This document shows positions 45,082-59,152 of a stretch of DNA of 64,000 bases, in pieces. Position numbers and translations under genes: made by a program. The notes below the pieces were generated by a model, which saw only the letters and a list, made by a program, of their open reading frames with translations, was not told the origin of the DNA and ran no database searches. This DNA comes from Tricholomella constricta (taxonomy: Eukaryota; Basidiomycota; Agaricomycetes; Agaricales; Lyophyllaceae): the NCBI GenBank assembly GCA_013368375.1, contig JAACJP010000008.1:682001-746000 (forward strand). Direction: 5' to 3'. Every line of letters begins with the position of its first letter. Position 1 is the stretch's first letter.

Positions 45082-46742
45082 GTTGTTCAAAAGCAAAAAG
45101 AAAGGAAAAAGCAGCCTAGTCCACAAATTAGCGGAGCATGAGTTCAAGGATGCAGCTGCTTCTCGAGACTCCATTTATACAGGAAGCATAACGGTACTGC
45201 CAAGGGATTCGATGCAATTTTTAGAAACAAGTAGCTACGTGCAGCATGGGCACCGTGGTGTATGCGTCGTTATATTTCAGAGGAATGCCACCAAAAGCGG
45301 CCACACAACGTCAGATGACAGAGGTATGACAGGCCATGGTCGGGGATGGAGCCCATTTGTCAATTTCAAGCATCTTCAAGTCTGATAGGTGTCTCCATAT
45401 AAGCTATCTTTGGCCGACAAACCACCGATTCCGTGAGGTCCAGTGCCATCGCTGAGAAAAAATGGTGATAGACGGGGCCACAGCGGTCCCGATGTTCCAT
45501 TAGAGCTAGTAGTACTCTCTGAAACAATTCAAGTATGTTTTCCGTTTCTAAGCCTGGAGTGCATGCAGGTTAACTGCACCACCTGATAATGTCGAATGGA
45601 TGCGGAACTCCATGTTTGAGCGAGAGTTTTTAGTAGCAGAGTCCGCAGGTTGGCTAATGCGATCCGGAGATTCGGGCCGACATTGGCCACTTACGTATGA
45701 CTGCGTGCGCTAGAAAATCGACAATGGAGCAGGATGGCAGCTTATTGATAATTGAAGGACATACCCCCCAGAGGTCCATATCATGCTGATTCCTAGCTAT
45801 ATCGTTCTATAGTCGTCAAGGTAGAGTAAGGGCGGAAAAGCTAGGATATAAATTGTTCCGATCCTCCCAACGGCCACAAATGCGATCCAATGAACTCGTC
45901 GATAGTGAGATATCCGGTAGAATCGGTACGAGCTCGAGACGGAGGGAGTTGAGGGATTTCACCTCCCAGAAACGTTTTCCTTTCTTGCGATCTGCGGTTT
46001 GCACTGTGCATCAACAGGTGACTGGTACCCGCTATGGGTGGAAAGATCCGTTACGCCCATATACAGCTTGCGAGATAGTCGTCTATGGGCATTAGCCTGT
46101 AGCAGTCCACTCTGTCACTTGCACTTGACCGCAAGAGGAGATCGATATACGGCGATGAAGATGAAGTCATACTGGAGAACAAAAAGCAGATTTCATGTCC
46201 TGAAAAGTACGCCCATCGATTCCGACGTTGAGGATCAGTGTTGCTTTCCCACTGATAGGCTCCACATCTTCTTCACCTCTCCCCTAAGCCTCAGCATTCT
46301 AGCCAGCGTCGATAGAATCGACACTGTCGAAGAGTCGAATCAGAGCGAGATAAACGTATCAAAGGGAACTTCGAGATGCCTAGATGGGAACTGGTTCTGG
46401 ACCTTGAGGGGCACGAGAGGTAGGCTAGTTTGCCAGTAGGATGACGTAGCGGTAGAGTTGACCTTGTGGCGGGGTCTCGAACTAGCGATGACTCCGTGTG
46501 GAAAGAAGCCAAGGCAACGGTGGCAGTGCGGGATGACATAAACATGGGATCGTCAAGGACGGCCGAAGTGGGTTTCGACCTTGGGCCTTGGCCACAACTC
46601 AATCACGTTCTACCACGATCCATCCGACGTCTGGCATACCCCTACTTTTCTGGAACCGCAAGTAGGTTTACCGTTCTCTTTCCCCAATTATATCTCACTG
46701 AACTTGTGGTAGTCATCCTTCGCTAGAAGCCTACATCACTGG
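45082..46742. other. Intergenic DNA without a supported gene
   Basis: About 1.7 kb between a minus-strand transporter and a plus-strand zinc-finger gene. It should hold both promoters. Open frames here lack motifs and plausible splicing. No repeat or RNA gene recognised. Confidence 0.5.
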
Positions 46743-46750
46743 TATAAATA
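46743..46750 (+). promoter_or_regulatory. TATA box of the MYND-like zinc-finger gene
   Basis: TATAAATA lies 64 bp upstream of the first ATG (46807), a typical fungal distance. Confidence 0.5.
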
Positions 46751-46806
46751 CCCACTCATTAGACCTACTTTAGAAACCTATATCTTTGCCCCATCCATTC
46801 TACTCT

Positions 46807-47511
46807 ATGTCCTCACAGGTGCGTTATAAAAGCACATCTCAATTCACCCTCCTAACAATGCTACTCCAGACTACCTACACTGCTGAATCATCTTCGCGGC
46901 CGCGGTATCGCAAGCGCACCGTCTCTCTGACATCTCTGTCCTCAGTGCAATCTAGAATTACGCTAGACCTTCCCAAAGCCCAGCCAGCCCTTTCAACGAC
47001 TCACACGCGTGCGCACTCTGCCTATGGCTCATTCATACCGACCCCCTCAGCTCATACCAACCTCGATCACCTTACACGCTCTTTCAATCTACCCTTGTCG
47101 ACGCGTCTTCCGCGACTTTCTCGGACGCCAAGTCGATGGGTTGAAGAAGATGACTCCCCTCTCTCGTCAGGCACATCATCACCAACGATCCCGTCGTTCA
47201 GTCGCACGGCATCCCCTCCCCCTATACTTTCACCCTCCTTGGCGTCGTCATCGACCACCCTGCATACTTTAGCAGAATCCAGTCCAGGTCACATCCGGAA
47301 GCAGAGCAATGAACTCGATCCTATCTTAGCCAAACTCGAGAGGAGATCCAAACTCTTGACGAAAAAAGTCTATTGCGGCACTTGCAATAAAGCGGGATCA
47401 GATTATCCGAAATGCGGAAGATGCGATGCCATGTGGTGCTCGAGGGAGTGCCGGATGTTTGGGGGCAAGAGGCACGTATGCGCATCTCGAACTTTGAAGG
47501 ACAAACAGTAA
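46807..47511 (+). CDS. Ser-rich protein with C-terminal MYND-like zinc finger
   Basis: A single open exon of about 234 codons from the first ATG (MSSQVRYKSTSQ); a second ATG at 46858 (MLLQTTYTAE) has a better context. Residues up to about 185 are low complexity, rich in Ser, Thr and Pro. The end carries a compact cysteine cluster: KVYCGTCNKAGSDYPKCGRC, then DAMWCSRECRMFGGKRHVC. The spacing CX2C-X9-CX2C-X4-CX3C-X7-HXC is close to MYND fingers but has a shorter last gap. MYND fingers mediate protein contacts. A long disordered region plus a terminal finger suggests a small nuclear adaptor, by inference only. Confidence 0.7.
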   Translation: MSSQVRYKSTSQFTLLTMLLQTTYTAESSSRPRYRKRTVSLTSLSSVQSRITLDLPKAQPALSTTHTRAHSAYGSFIPTPSAHTNLDHLTRSFNLPLSTRLPRLSRTPSRWVEEDDSPLSSGTSSPTIPSFSRTASPPPILSPSLASSSTTLHTLAESSPGHIRKQSNELDPILAKLERRSKLLTKKVYCGTCNKAGSDYPKCGRCDAMWCSRECRMFGGKRHVCASRTLKDKQ

Positions 47512-48607
47512 ATCTGAACTCTCCATTCCTATTCTCCGTATCTTTCTTCCGGGTATCAGGAAGTATATTTTTTATCTAGAGCCTTTGGTGTATCTTATGT
47601 ACTGCATCATTCATTCTATGGAACTGCATCATGATTGCATCCGTTGACTACACGACCTGTTGTCAGCGCAAGCAATTCAATCACGATCGGAGTCTTCACT
47701 CTCGACGCGCTTGATTCGGGCTCCCCATACATCGTTTATCCTCTATTTGATCGTGTGCATATTTATGCGAAACGATACGAACGTTTACATCGAATCCAAA
47801 AAATGGCGGTGAACGCGCCAGTTGCTGTTTAGTATGAATGAACTTCAGCCGTTCAACGTTCGACAGGCTCTGGAATCATAGTGTCCAAGTTACTCACGCC
47901 CGCGATATCCCCCAGGCCTTTGCTGATTCGAACTTACCCTCCAAGTTAAGCTTTCCACCACAGTGGTCAGATGACCGTCCAAAGTCCCCCAAGCGCGTGG
48001 CCTGACATGACAGTCTTGCACCGATATAAGTGTCCCTTTCCCGCGATATTTGACTTCTGCCATCTGGATCGCTTTACACGAGTGCGCAATCGTTCTGCGA
48101 GATTGGCATCCATTGCCTCAGCGCAAAGGTTCAACAGGGCTCACTTAGGCTCACAGGAGTCTGGAAGTCCAGTCTCTGCTCTGCTCTCCTCTCGAAGGGT
48201 CCAACGCACTAAGCGCTTCTCTGAGTCCATCCACATCAGGATTCATCACGACATCTCCAAGGCCGATATCCCGGATCGTTGAAGCCTGTCCTGTTACACC
48301 GAGCTCTCAGGTAATTCTTGCCTGACAGGCTGTCAACGACACACGGCAAAAGAATATGGTGCAACTCGTTATTCAAAGATCAGACCGGAGACATTGAGAG
48401 CTCATAATAGAACCGCACGGGACAGATCTAAACGTGCGCCGGACGTGGCAAAACACGCTGCACAATTCAAAAGACCAAGGAATAATCAAACAGGCCACTA
48501 ACATGCCAAAACGTGCGTGGCGTCGCTCTTTTAAGTCCACGAAACGGGTTGTAGTAATGGGAGAATTGAATAGTCCGGTCCACCTATATCTGCGCACATG
48601 ACGCGAA
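47512..48607. other. Intergenic DNA between convergent genes
   Basis: About 1.1 kb between the 3' ends of the zinc-finger gene (plus) and BUD22 (minus). The short frames have no motifs. No RNA gene or repeat seen. Confidence 0.5.
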
Positions 48608-50285
48608 TTACGAAAACTTGATCTTCTTGCCCTGACTTGGAACGATGCCAGTGCGTTCTCTCTCTTTCAGCTTCTTCTTCGCCTCCCAGGATGGATGAAG
48701 GGGCTTCTCTTCCACACGCCCCTTCGCAAAGCTTCTTGCGGGTGGAGCTGCTTTTTGTGGAGCCGAACGTTGCGCTGCCGCGGTACGCTGCCCCCAGCCC
48801 GAATCAGCTTCTTGACGATACTGAGGCACGGACCTGATATCGGCTTGACTCCTTGCCGGGCCTTTATTGAACGAACGGTTAGAGGGATGCATTGCGTTGG
48901 TTGGATGTCGGCGTTCCAAGCCGCGTCCGACAGTTTCCTTGTTTTGTTCTGCTTCCTTTTTCTTGTGGTTCGCGTTTCTGCCGAACTTCTTTTCCCAGAT
49001 TCTGCGGAGACAAATAGGTCGTGAGTTCAAATGTATACACATAGCGCATAGAGGCACTCACGCCCGTCTCGCTCTTTGGCCCCGTCTGTTCTTCTTGATA
49101 TCAATATCTGCGGCCTTGATTTCACTTTCGCTCAGGTCTGAGTCATCTGACTCGCCCCGCGTGAAGCCGACGGAAAGGGAAGGAAGAAAAGTCGACTGTA
49201 GTCCGGTCTTTTTTGTGGATGTTTTGGTAGATGGCGCCTTAGGTGGTAATGCTTTTTTTGTGGAAGAAGGGACCACCGCAAGCTCTTCCTCGTCATCATC
49301 CGACTCCTCGGCAGAATCGCCGTCGTCCTCTCCAGATATTGAACCAGATTCCCAGCTATCCTGCGCCCTCTGCACATCATCACTGACCGTGCCTGATTCC
49401 CAACCCGCATCGTCGATCTCCTCGTCCTCATTTTCTTCATCATCTGCATCCACCGGTGCTCCATCCACCGCCTGCAGACCACGTGCAGGGACCTTCTCCT
49501 TCACACTGTCCAACTTTTTCAACTTCTTTGGACGTTCAGTAGCCGGTATATCTTCTTCATCGCCAGAATTCAAGGGGTCAGTTTTGGGTTGGAGAAGATT
49601 CTTTAAGCCCTCCACCACGGCAGCGATTTCTGTGGCCAATAGCTTAGAACTGAGGAGTCGACTCTGAACCTTTGCAGCGGCAGTGCCAGTAGCGGCAGGA
49701 ACAAAGTTGCCCGTAAGTTCTTCGGAGATGGCTGCCTGGACATGTTCGTTCTCCTGCAACATTCGAACCTTGTTCAGTTTGGTTTTGAGAGCCGTCGTCG
49801 CTATGAGTTCGTGATTTAGATCCTGTATTTTGAGAACCATAATTCAGTGAAACGTCGCGAAGTGAACGTTAGCGATATACCTTCAGACTCTCCAATTGTC
49901 CCTCTGCCTCAGTCACTTCATTAAGATTTTCGCCTTTCTTCCTGGGTCAAGGATCAGGCAACACAGACGACGAACAATTTATTAGAGTGACCGACCGAAG
50001 GTCCTTCAGTTTCTTGATCAGTTTTTGCGTTTCAAATGTCTTTGCCTTCTTAGCTGCTTGCTTCACTTCTTTCAGATCATGGTGCTGGTCAAGGAACGCG
50101 TCGTTTTACTGCAGGGGCATTGAATAAACGTAATACATACGAGCTTTCCTCCAATTTTTACGCCAAGGTCCTACGCCCCTCCAGACATTAGGAAATTATG
50201 CGAGTGTCCATTTCGAGAGATTTACCTGTGCAGGAGGCTCGTATCTTTTTCTTTTAAGACCACGTATGGCAGCCGATCCGGCCAT
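48608..50285 (-). CDS. BUD22: BUD22/SRFBP1 family ribosome-biogenesis protein
   Basis: The start is MAGSAAIRGLKRKRYEPPAQ at 50285. Short 5' exons encode a Lys-rich helical region (LKEVKQAAKKAKTFETQKLI). A long exon (49058 to about 49840) has SSKLLATEIAAVVEGLKNLL followed by acidic tracts (DDEENEDEEIDDAGWESG). The last exon ends LHPSWEAKKKLKERER ... IVPSQGKKIKF, the C-terminal signature of Bud22 domain proteins (SRFBP1 in animals). In yeast Bud22 acts in 40S subunit maturation in the nucleolus. The acidic middle and basic ends fit a nucleolar chaperone-like protein. It is divergent from tubulin cofactor D with 232 bp between start codons. Confidence 0.88.
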
Positions 50286-50517
50286 ATTCAAACAGCTACA
50301 AGGTTCGATGCGAGGAAGAGTTGGGTGGAAACAAAAGAAAAATTCAGTCCTGAGCGCGTTGCAGAGGTGGTCAATTGGCAGGGGGCAAACCGCTGACGTA
50401 ATCCATAGTAGGTCATCGATCTTGAATTCTTGGCAAGGTCAGGGTCCATTGAACGTTACGTCGCGCAACCAAGTTCCACTTACCATCTCTTCGATCTCTG
50501 GACCTGGCCAAATTTAT
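50286..50517. promoter_or_regulatory. Shared divergent promoter, BUD22 / tubulin cofactor D
   Basis: 232 bp separate the two start codons on opposite strands. A plus-strand open frame crosses it from 50266, but its ATG overlaps the BUD22 start, and the TBCD product clearly begins at 50518. Confidence 0.5.
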
Positions 50518-53500
50518 ATGGCATCGATAGAAGAAGAAGTTTTGGAAGGAAAGCTTTTTGGGGCGTTTGAAAGGCATGGAGAGTTTTCCAACCTTCAACA
50601 GTCCTTCCTTGAATTGAACCTGTTCGAGACCCCATCTGAAGAGGAGGAAAAAAAAGAGTATCTTATTTTCAAAAAGCTCTCTAATATTGTGCGTTCCAAG
50701 ACCATATCTCGGAACAATAATGCTAACTCTTCTGACAGCTTGATGAATATCAAGAACAGTCCTATCTCCTCGATCCTTACTTGGAGAACCTTGTCGCTCC
50801 CGTAGTTAACTGCCTCAGGTCGCACGCGAAGGTCTTTAATATCAATCACAGACGAGGCTCTTCGGGAAGATTAGAGCGTCTGGCCCTCCTCTTGTACAGC
50901 TATGTGAAATGCCGAGGATATAAAACGATCAGTCAGTTTAACGCTCTGGGCCAATAACGAACCTCTGTGACCAGAAAGCAGTCAGATTCTTTCCTCATGA
51001 GATTGCGGATCTGTCGATTGCTTTGGATTTTCTGCTTGCACCGGATGGCTTGATTCAAGATGCGCCTCAGTGGGCTCTGCGATATGTTGTCCTCATCTGG
51101 TTGTCCCTCATTTGCATGATCCCATTTGACTTGGCACAATTTGACGAGGTTGATAATGCGGGCTACACTGCAGCTGCGATCGAATCGTCGGCCAAAACTT
51201 TTCTTGATAAAGCTGGATTAGAACGGGAAGGCGCTGCTTTGCTATTATCTCGTCTGTACATGAGGTATGTCATTGACAATCATGTGGCAATACTGTCATC
51301 CTCACTGGCATAGAAAGGATACCAGTTCGCGCTTCGAGCCGTTCTTGGAGTGGTCGCAAGCTCAACTTGATGGACACGCCGATGTTTTCACAGTTTGTCG
51401 TCTTCGCACCTTGCCATACTTTTCTTCACGGACGTTCCTAGATAATCGGTCTCCTTCAAGTTCTATGCGAGGTCGTAAAGTCGGGTCCCCTCGAACAGAT
51501 ACAGCTCAAAGTCTCTCAACTCTTCGCGATAGCCAACACAATCGAGATCAAGACTATATCGAGCAATACTGCTGTTCGGAAATTTAAGACCAAACTGGTG
51601 TCACGGGTCGCCTTGCGTTTACTTCCAGCGGGATCCAATTCTAGCCGACGTAAAGGCAAGTCTCCTGCTATTCAGTTTTGTTCCAATTTTGACCTCCATG
51701 TAAGGCCGCGTTTTAACTGGCCAAGAAACTAAAGAGGACTTCTCCGCCCAGGAGTCGGATATAGAAATCCCTGAAGAAGTAGAACATGTTCTGGAGAAAC
51801 TCTTGGAAGCCTTGCAGGATAAGGTTTGTGCTCGTATTCCTTACGCCAGTCGTCGACTTTCTAACCCCATCCAGGATACCATCGTGAGATGGTCAGCGGC
51901 GAAAGGCGTGGCACGTATATCCGAGCGTCTTCCCGTTGATTTTGCAGACCAGGTCTTGGAGACGATTTTGGGGCTGTTTTCCATTCATTCGATCGCTGCC
52001 GCCAGCTTGTATGATCTTCCAGCAATTGCCGAAAGCACGTGGCATGGCGCATGTTTAGCGTGTGCAGAAATGGCCCGTCGAGGCCTTGTGGCCAGCAAAA
52101 GGCTTCCTGACTTGATCGACTGGCTGTCAAAGGTACGACCGCCGGCCGTCTGAATTTACTGATTCTGAGAAGCGTTTTTTTTTTGGTTAACAAGGCGCTT
52201 TATTTTGATCTACGGAAAGGCGCTCACTCAATCGGATCCAATGTTCGCGATGCCGCGGCGTATGTGTTGTGGGCTTTGGCGCGGACTCAGGATCCCTCAG
52301 CCCTTCAAGCATACTCACAGAACCTTGCTCGGCGCTTGACCGCGGTGGCTCTCTTTGATAGGGAGATACATATCCGGAGGGCAGCGAGCGCGGCCTTTCA
52401 AGAACATGTCGGGAGGAATGTGAGTTCCCAACCATTATGCAAGTTTGTTTTCTGACGAAAGGGGGATGCAAGAATTTATTTTCACATGGCATAGATGTGC
52501 TAGGAATGACTGATTTCTATGCTGTCAGCATCCGACGCAATGCTTTCCTTACGGCTGCCCCTCAGGTTGCTCAGTAAGTCACTTCATGCAAGTTACTTGC
52601 GCTTTCGGCTGAAGCTCGCCAAGATACCTTGACTACCGGCCCTTCTTACTGAACCACGTTCTTGATGTGGTTCTAAGGCATTGGGATCCAGCAATGAGGG
52701 AGATTGGATCGCAATCACTTCGATTGATATGTCGAGCAGATCTTCCCGCCCTAGGCCCGGAAGCTGTTGCCAAATCGGTATGCCGTTCTGTTTTTACCCA
52801 CCTGTACAATATTCTTAGTCTTTGACAGACACGCCTTCTGAATTCAATTGACGTATCAGATCTGCACGGTGGTTTGCTCGCTCTATCAGAAATAGCAATC
52901 GCCTACCGTGACTCTGGGGACGCTGGTTCGCGGGAGGCTCATATGCGCGAGGTAGACAAGCCTTCCTTCATAAGCATTTCGATTGACTGATTGAGTTGTT
53001 ACTAGATTTTCCGATCTCTTTTTCTTATCCCCTTCGATGTTTTGGTGGGATCGCGTAATGCAATTGTCACCGCTGCCGCATGTCGCCTCATCTCCGTCAG
53101 TCTGACGCTGCCAGAAATAGAGGAAGCAACGTCGTCTGTAACCCATTGGAGGAAAATAATCGACCATGGCTTGAAACACAGAACTCCCTTTGTCCAAATT
53201 GCCGCTGCAGATGCTATGTCATCCGTCAGCAAACTTGTCGATTGTTCCGCCACCGTGAAGAGATAAGTTATTCTGCTTGTTCTTGTTCATCTGTAATTAC
53301 TTACTTACCTCTGTTTCATTAACACGTTGATCCGAGAGCTCAAGTCTAGTTCACCGGTGATACAACTGAGTCTCGGAATTGTCCTTGGTGCCATTGATTA
53401 CTCAGCGCACACTAATGCCCTTTCCGAAGCAATCAGCTGCATCCTGGATTTCGTTGAGCCTTCCGTAAGTACGCCTTCTTCTTTCTTAGAACTACCTTTT

Positions 53501-55050
53501 TCATCCAGAAAGCTAGTCTCCACTCAAATCAAACCTTGAAGCCCGTCGGAATTGTTATTCGGCCATTCCACGTATCTTATCAACAATCGTTGGTGACATT
53601 CCAAGTTGTTCGTCGATTAATTTATACCCCGGTTGATGCTGCCTCAACCTAGCTGATCCTTCGCATCAGATTTGTCGGCTGAAACTGTCAGGTCGCTCTA
53701 TGACAGTTTGCTGAATGGTTTGGATGACTATTCCACCGATGAACGAGGAGATGTCGGTTCTTGGGTTCGTGTCGCATGCATCCGGAGTCTGACCACATTC
53801 AGCGAAATCCTGCTACGTAACGCAGGCTCACTACCGGCATTCGAAACCTATTTACCGCCTTCTAAGTATCATGCTGCCATTTCGGGGATCCTGAAGCAAG
53901 GCGTCGAGCGGCTGGATAATGTTCGCCAAGAAGCGGGAGAATGTTTTGTATCACTCCTGGAACTGCCATTGCCCGCCGTGGAAAATTCCCATTCATGGCT
54001 GCTTCCCGGAATACCCTTACTGAAAGAGTTATTTACCGGGTGAGCCCCATTACTCACTTGGTCATTCTTGATTTTGATGAAGAACGATCACAGCGGAGAG
54101 TCCGTGGGGTGGAACGAGGCAGGTTGGCTGTTCCCCAAAGCTGTCCATCTCCTGGAAATACCCGAGTATCGCCGTTCAGTCTTGTCAGGGCTTGTGCTCA
54201 GCCTTGGAAGCAAAACTGATAGCACGGTGAGTTTGTGAAATTGGACTGTATAGACCAAAACTAAGACTTGTCTAGCAACGGCCGCTGGCGGCTAGTCTCG
54301 TATCCTATGCCAAAACGTTGCCGCTAACAAACGAAAGTGCTAAACACGACTTGAATACCCTTGTGGAGGATCTCATCTGTCAAGCAAATTCAAATATAAC
54401 ATCCAACGCGATTGTCGTTCCTGTTCTGCACACTTTTAATGTCTTGTTGGAAGGAGACGCTTTGGCCCGTCTGTCTCATGATTCTCATGGGCTCAAGAGG
54501 TTAGTTTGGAGATGCTTACTTGTTTGATGGCAGTTCTCAGTCCCATCATTCAGCTTGCAGCAATTGGTCTCAATGAGTACAAGGAATGTCTCTCGCCTAA
54601 AAAGCGTTCCAAGGATACACGAGTCTATGAAGCTGTACGCCAACCTCTCCACAGGTTCCTTCGGCCAGTTGTTGACGATACCTTACTTGCCAGGCTGGTC
54701 AATATCCTTCCCTTCCCACCCCTCTTCGAGTCTTGTGTGCCAAAGCTGGTTAATTTCCTTGGACATCGATTTCCAAGTGTAAATATGCAGTCATTCATAT
54801 AATATTGCAAGCTGACGAGGGTGGCAGGTTCGGAGTAATTCTGCGGAATACCTCTATGTCTTCTTACAAGGTGCCGACGTCGGCAAAGACACGGATGAGG
54901 TAGAGGAGTTGTTGCTGGAAACTGAATGGTTAGTGGTTCCTCTTTCCATTCAACGCACAGAGTCACCTCATATCCCTAGGTCATCCGACGACGAGACATC
55001 GATAAAGGGAGCAATAGAGCGTCTTGTAGCTTTATTTCTAGAGCAGTGAA
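50518..55050 (+). CDS. TBCD: Tubulin-specific chaperone D (cofactor D)
   Basis: A large gene with many short introns, starting MASIEEEVLEGKLFGAFERH. Conserved stretches include YLLDPYLENLVAPVVNCLR, YSYVKCRGYKTI, FLLAPDGLIQDAPQWALRY, VLIWLSLICMIPFDL, QDTIVRWSAAKGVARISERL, GNVRDAAAYVLWALART-like SNVRDAAAYVLWALARTQDP, VLDVVLRHWDPAMREIGSQS-like repeats and the C-terminal HRFPSV|RSNSAEYLYVFLQG. HEAT-type helices run throughout. TBCD captures beta-tubulin and assembles alpha/beta dimers with cofactors E and C; the yeast counterpart is Cin1 and fission yeast Alp1. IPFDLAQFD in the N-terminal third is a cofactor D hallmark. No stop or frame break was seen that splicing cannot explain. Confidence 0.92.
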
Positions 55051-55664
55051 ATCATCTCGTCTGGAGCTAAATGGTGGCGCATTCTGAGACCGAAATTGTA
55101 TTTTTTAAGGGCCAGCTAACATTCTCCGGCGTGCCTGGTATTTCAAGCTGAGATGTCATTCCACCAGGGCATGAAAAGTTGGATAAGTTCAAACTAAGAT
55201 TCACGAAGATCGAGGCATAGCACGCTACAACACTCATGTCAAAGACCCTTCAGAGTCTCGTTTTCAAAGGGCACCAAAATAGTGGGCTGTTCCTATGGTC
55301 ACAGAGGCAGGTGCTCCACTGGACCCTTCGTGATCAAAGGACTGCCTGCCTCGAGGAATCTTGCAGGCAAAATACCAAACTAGCCGACTGCCAGTGTATT
55401 GTGACAGTTTAGTAATAAAGCAGGCCGAAGACGCGCGATAATATATCTTGGAAACTGAGATGGAGCCCGGGCCGAAGCTGATAAATCTAAACAGATAATA
55501 TGCATTTATCGTGGGAATTTTGCATGGTAGCTTCCAGGCCGAATCCAGAGCTGAATCGAGGGAGCTGCTCCGAGTCGCTATTCAACGGACTCCATAACGC
55601 ATCCAGCCTCAGTCGCTTACTCTGAACACGTCTTTTCTCGGCCTAGCAATACAGCGTGCATAAT
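55051..55664. other. Spacer between TBCD and VMA2
   Basis: About 614 bp with the TBCD 3' UTR and VMA2 promoter. No RNA gene or repeat was recognised. Confidence 0.5.
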
Positions 55665-57724
<2,060 letters not shown>

Positions 57725-59152
57725 ATATGTATTGAATGAGTAGGTACCGACTAGGACTTTTTTTAATTTCTCCCATCAACAGTATGATTCTTTGACAAGA
57801 TTTCATAAAGATTACGCCTTACCTACGACATGTTTTCCCTGCACCACCCCATGTAAGCCTTGTGTTGCGCGCAGTGCCTATTCCAGCTAGGGGCCTTCTT
57901 GAGCCGTCAAAGCCGCGACGGGAGCGAGAACATGGACGTTGAATTGAAAACATGCTGTACGGAGAAGATCTCAGGCGGATTTAAGAACATCAGGTTGACG
58001 TGGATCTCAGGACGAAAGACATGCAAAGCTGGCTCTTGTTGGACATCATCCGCGAGCAGCGGTCGTAGGGCGCTGTACAGAGTTCTGATTAACAGAAGGC
58101 ATGAGTGTTGATCTAAGGGCGAAAAACTGTTGTGTCTGAGCGAGAACAGGCATGAAAATGATGGCCACCAAGATACAGGAGACAGTGAGGGGGAACACAC
58201 GAAGGACATTCACAGGTCGACAAAGATGGGATATTGATGATCCGAGGTGAGATGCTCTGGACCCGCGTATCGAACTTGGCTAGCACATAGGCAGGGATAT
58301 AGCCTGTCCCGCTCATCGTTGTTGAACACATGGTCCCACATGGGTGGGATATATTGCAGAGCATGCGGGACGCGATGAGAAATGAAAGCTCCCAATCACG
58401 ATGCCACTCCCGCATTGGCATCGGATACTACAAGTTATTAAATGAGCGGAAGGCGGATTCCGTGCCTATGTCGAGAGAAGCTGTTATGCATCTGGAAGCC
58501 AGGATTTTGCGACGCTAAGGCGAGTAATGGAAGAGGGGTGAATATATGTTTATCAAAAGGCGTAGAATTGATTCTGTACTGGGGCTCCACATGCTTGAAA
58601 CAGGACAAGGCGTACAAAGACTGACAGTGAAAGAAGGATCACGAAGACGTGCAGTAAAAGGAAAGTGTGCTGGATAAACAAGGGATTGTCCGGTAAGCTA
58701 ATGGTGGTGAGGTGCGAATGCGGTTAAAGGTTAGCGTCCGCTTGTCAGATTTCTCCGACGGTATCTGGGGAGAGGAAACGGTCCCTTTAAGCAGCGAGAA
58801 AGGAAGCAGGACAGAATAAGGAGGTGAGCTGGAGATCTTCCGAGAACCGTGTCGACATGAAGCAACAGCCACGATCATCTCCGGATGATGCTTAGGCTCT
58901 GGGCATGCATGTGTGTATCATTCATGGCGGGCAGTGTGCGGCATGGCATCTGAAAGGGGAGACATATGAGATATGAGGGAAAATAATAATCAGGCATGTC
59001 ACGGCATGAGAAGATCGCGTGGGGACTAAGATAGTCAAAATGCAAACAGCTGGCCCACCAAGTCGCCACCGCCATGTGTTCCCCTCCAGGGCCCTATGCG
59101 CCTACTTATATAGCCGGCCCTCCTTTCTCTCCTTCCATTCCTCCTCCCCCGA
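57725..59152. other. Stretch with possible unrecognised minus-strand gene
   Basis: 1.4 kb between VMA2 (ending at 57724) and the TCP11-domain gene (starting at 59153). On the minus strand, 58210-58395 reads HALQYIPPMWDHVFNNDERD and VRYAGPEHLTSDHQYPIFVD, and 57907-58115 reads LLIRTLYSALRPLLADDVQQ. These have protein-like composition, and a divergent gene would fit the gene spacing. No start or continuous splice path was found, and I do not recognise the product. It could be a real gene, a non-coding transcript or chance. Confidence 0.3.

Noticed and set aside
50266..50805. Plus-strand open frame starting MAADPAIFKQLQ
   Set aside because: It overlaps the BUD22 start; the cofactor D protein begins at its internal ATG 50518 and leaves this frame at the first intron.
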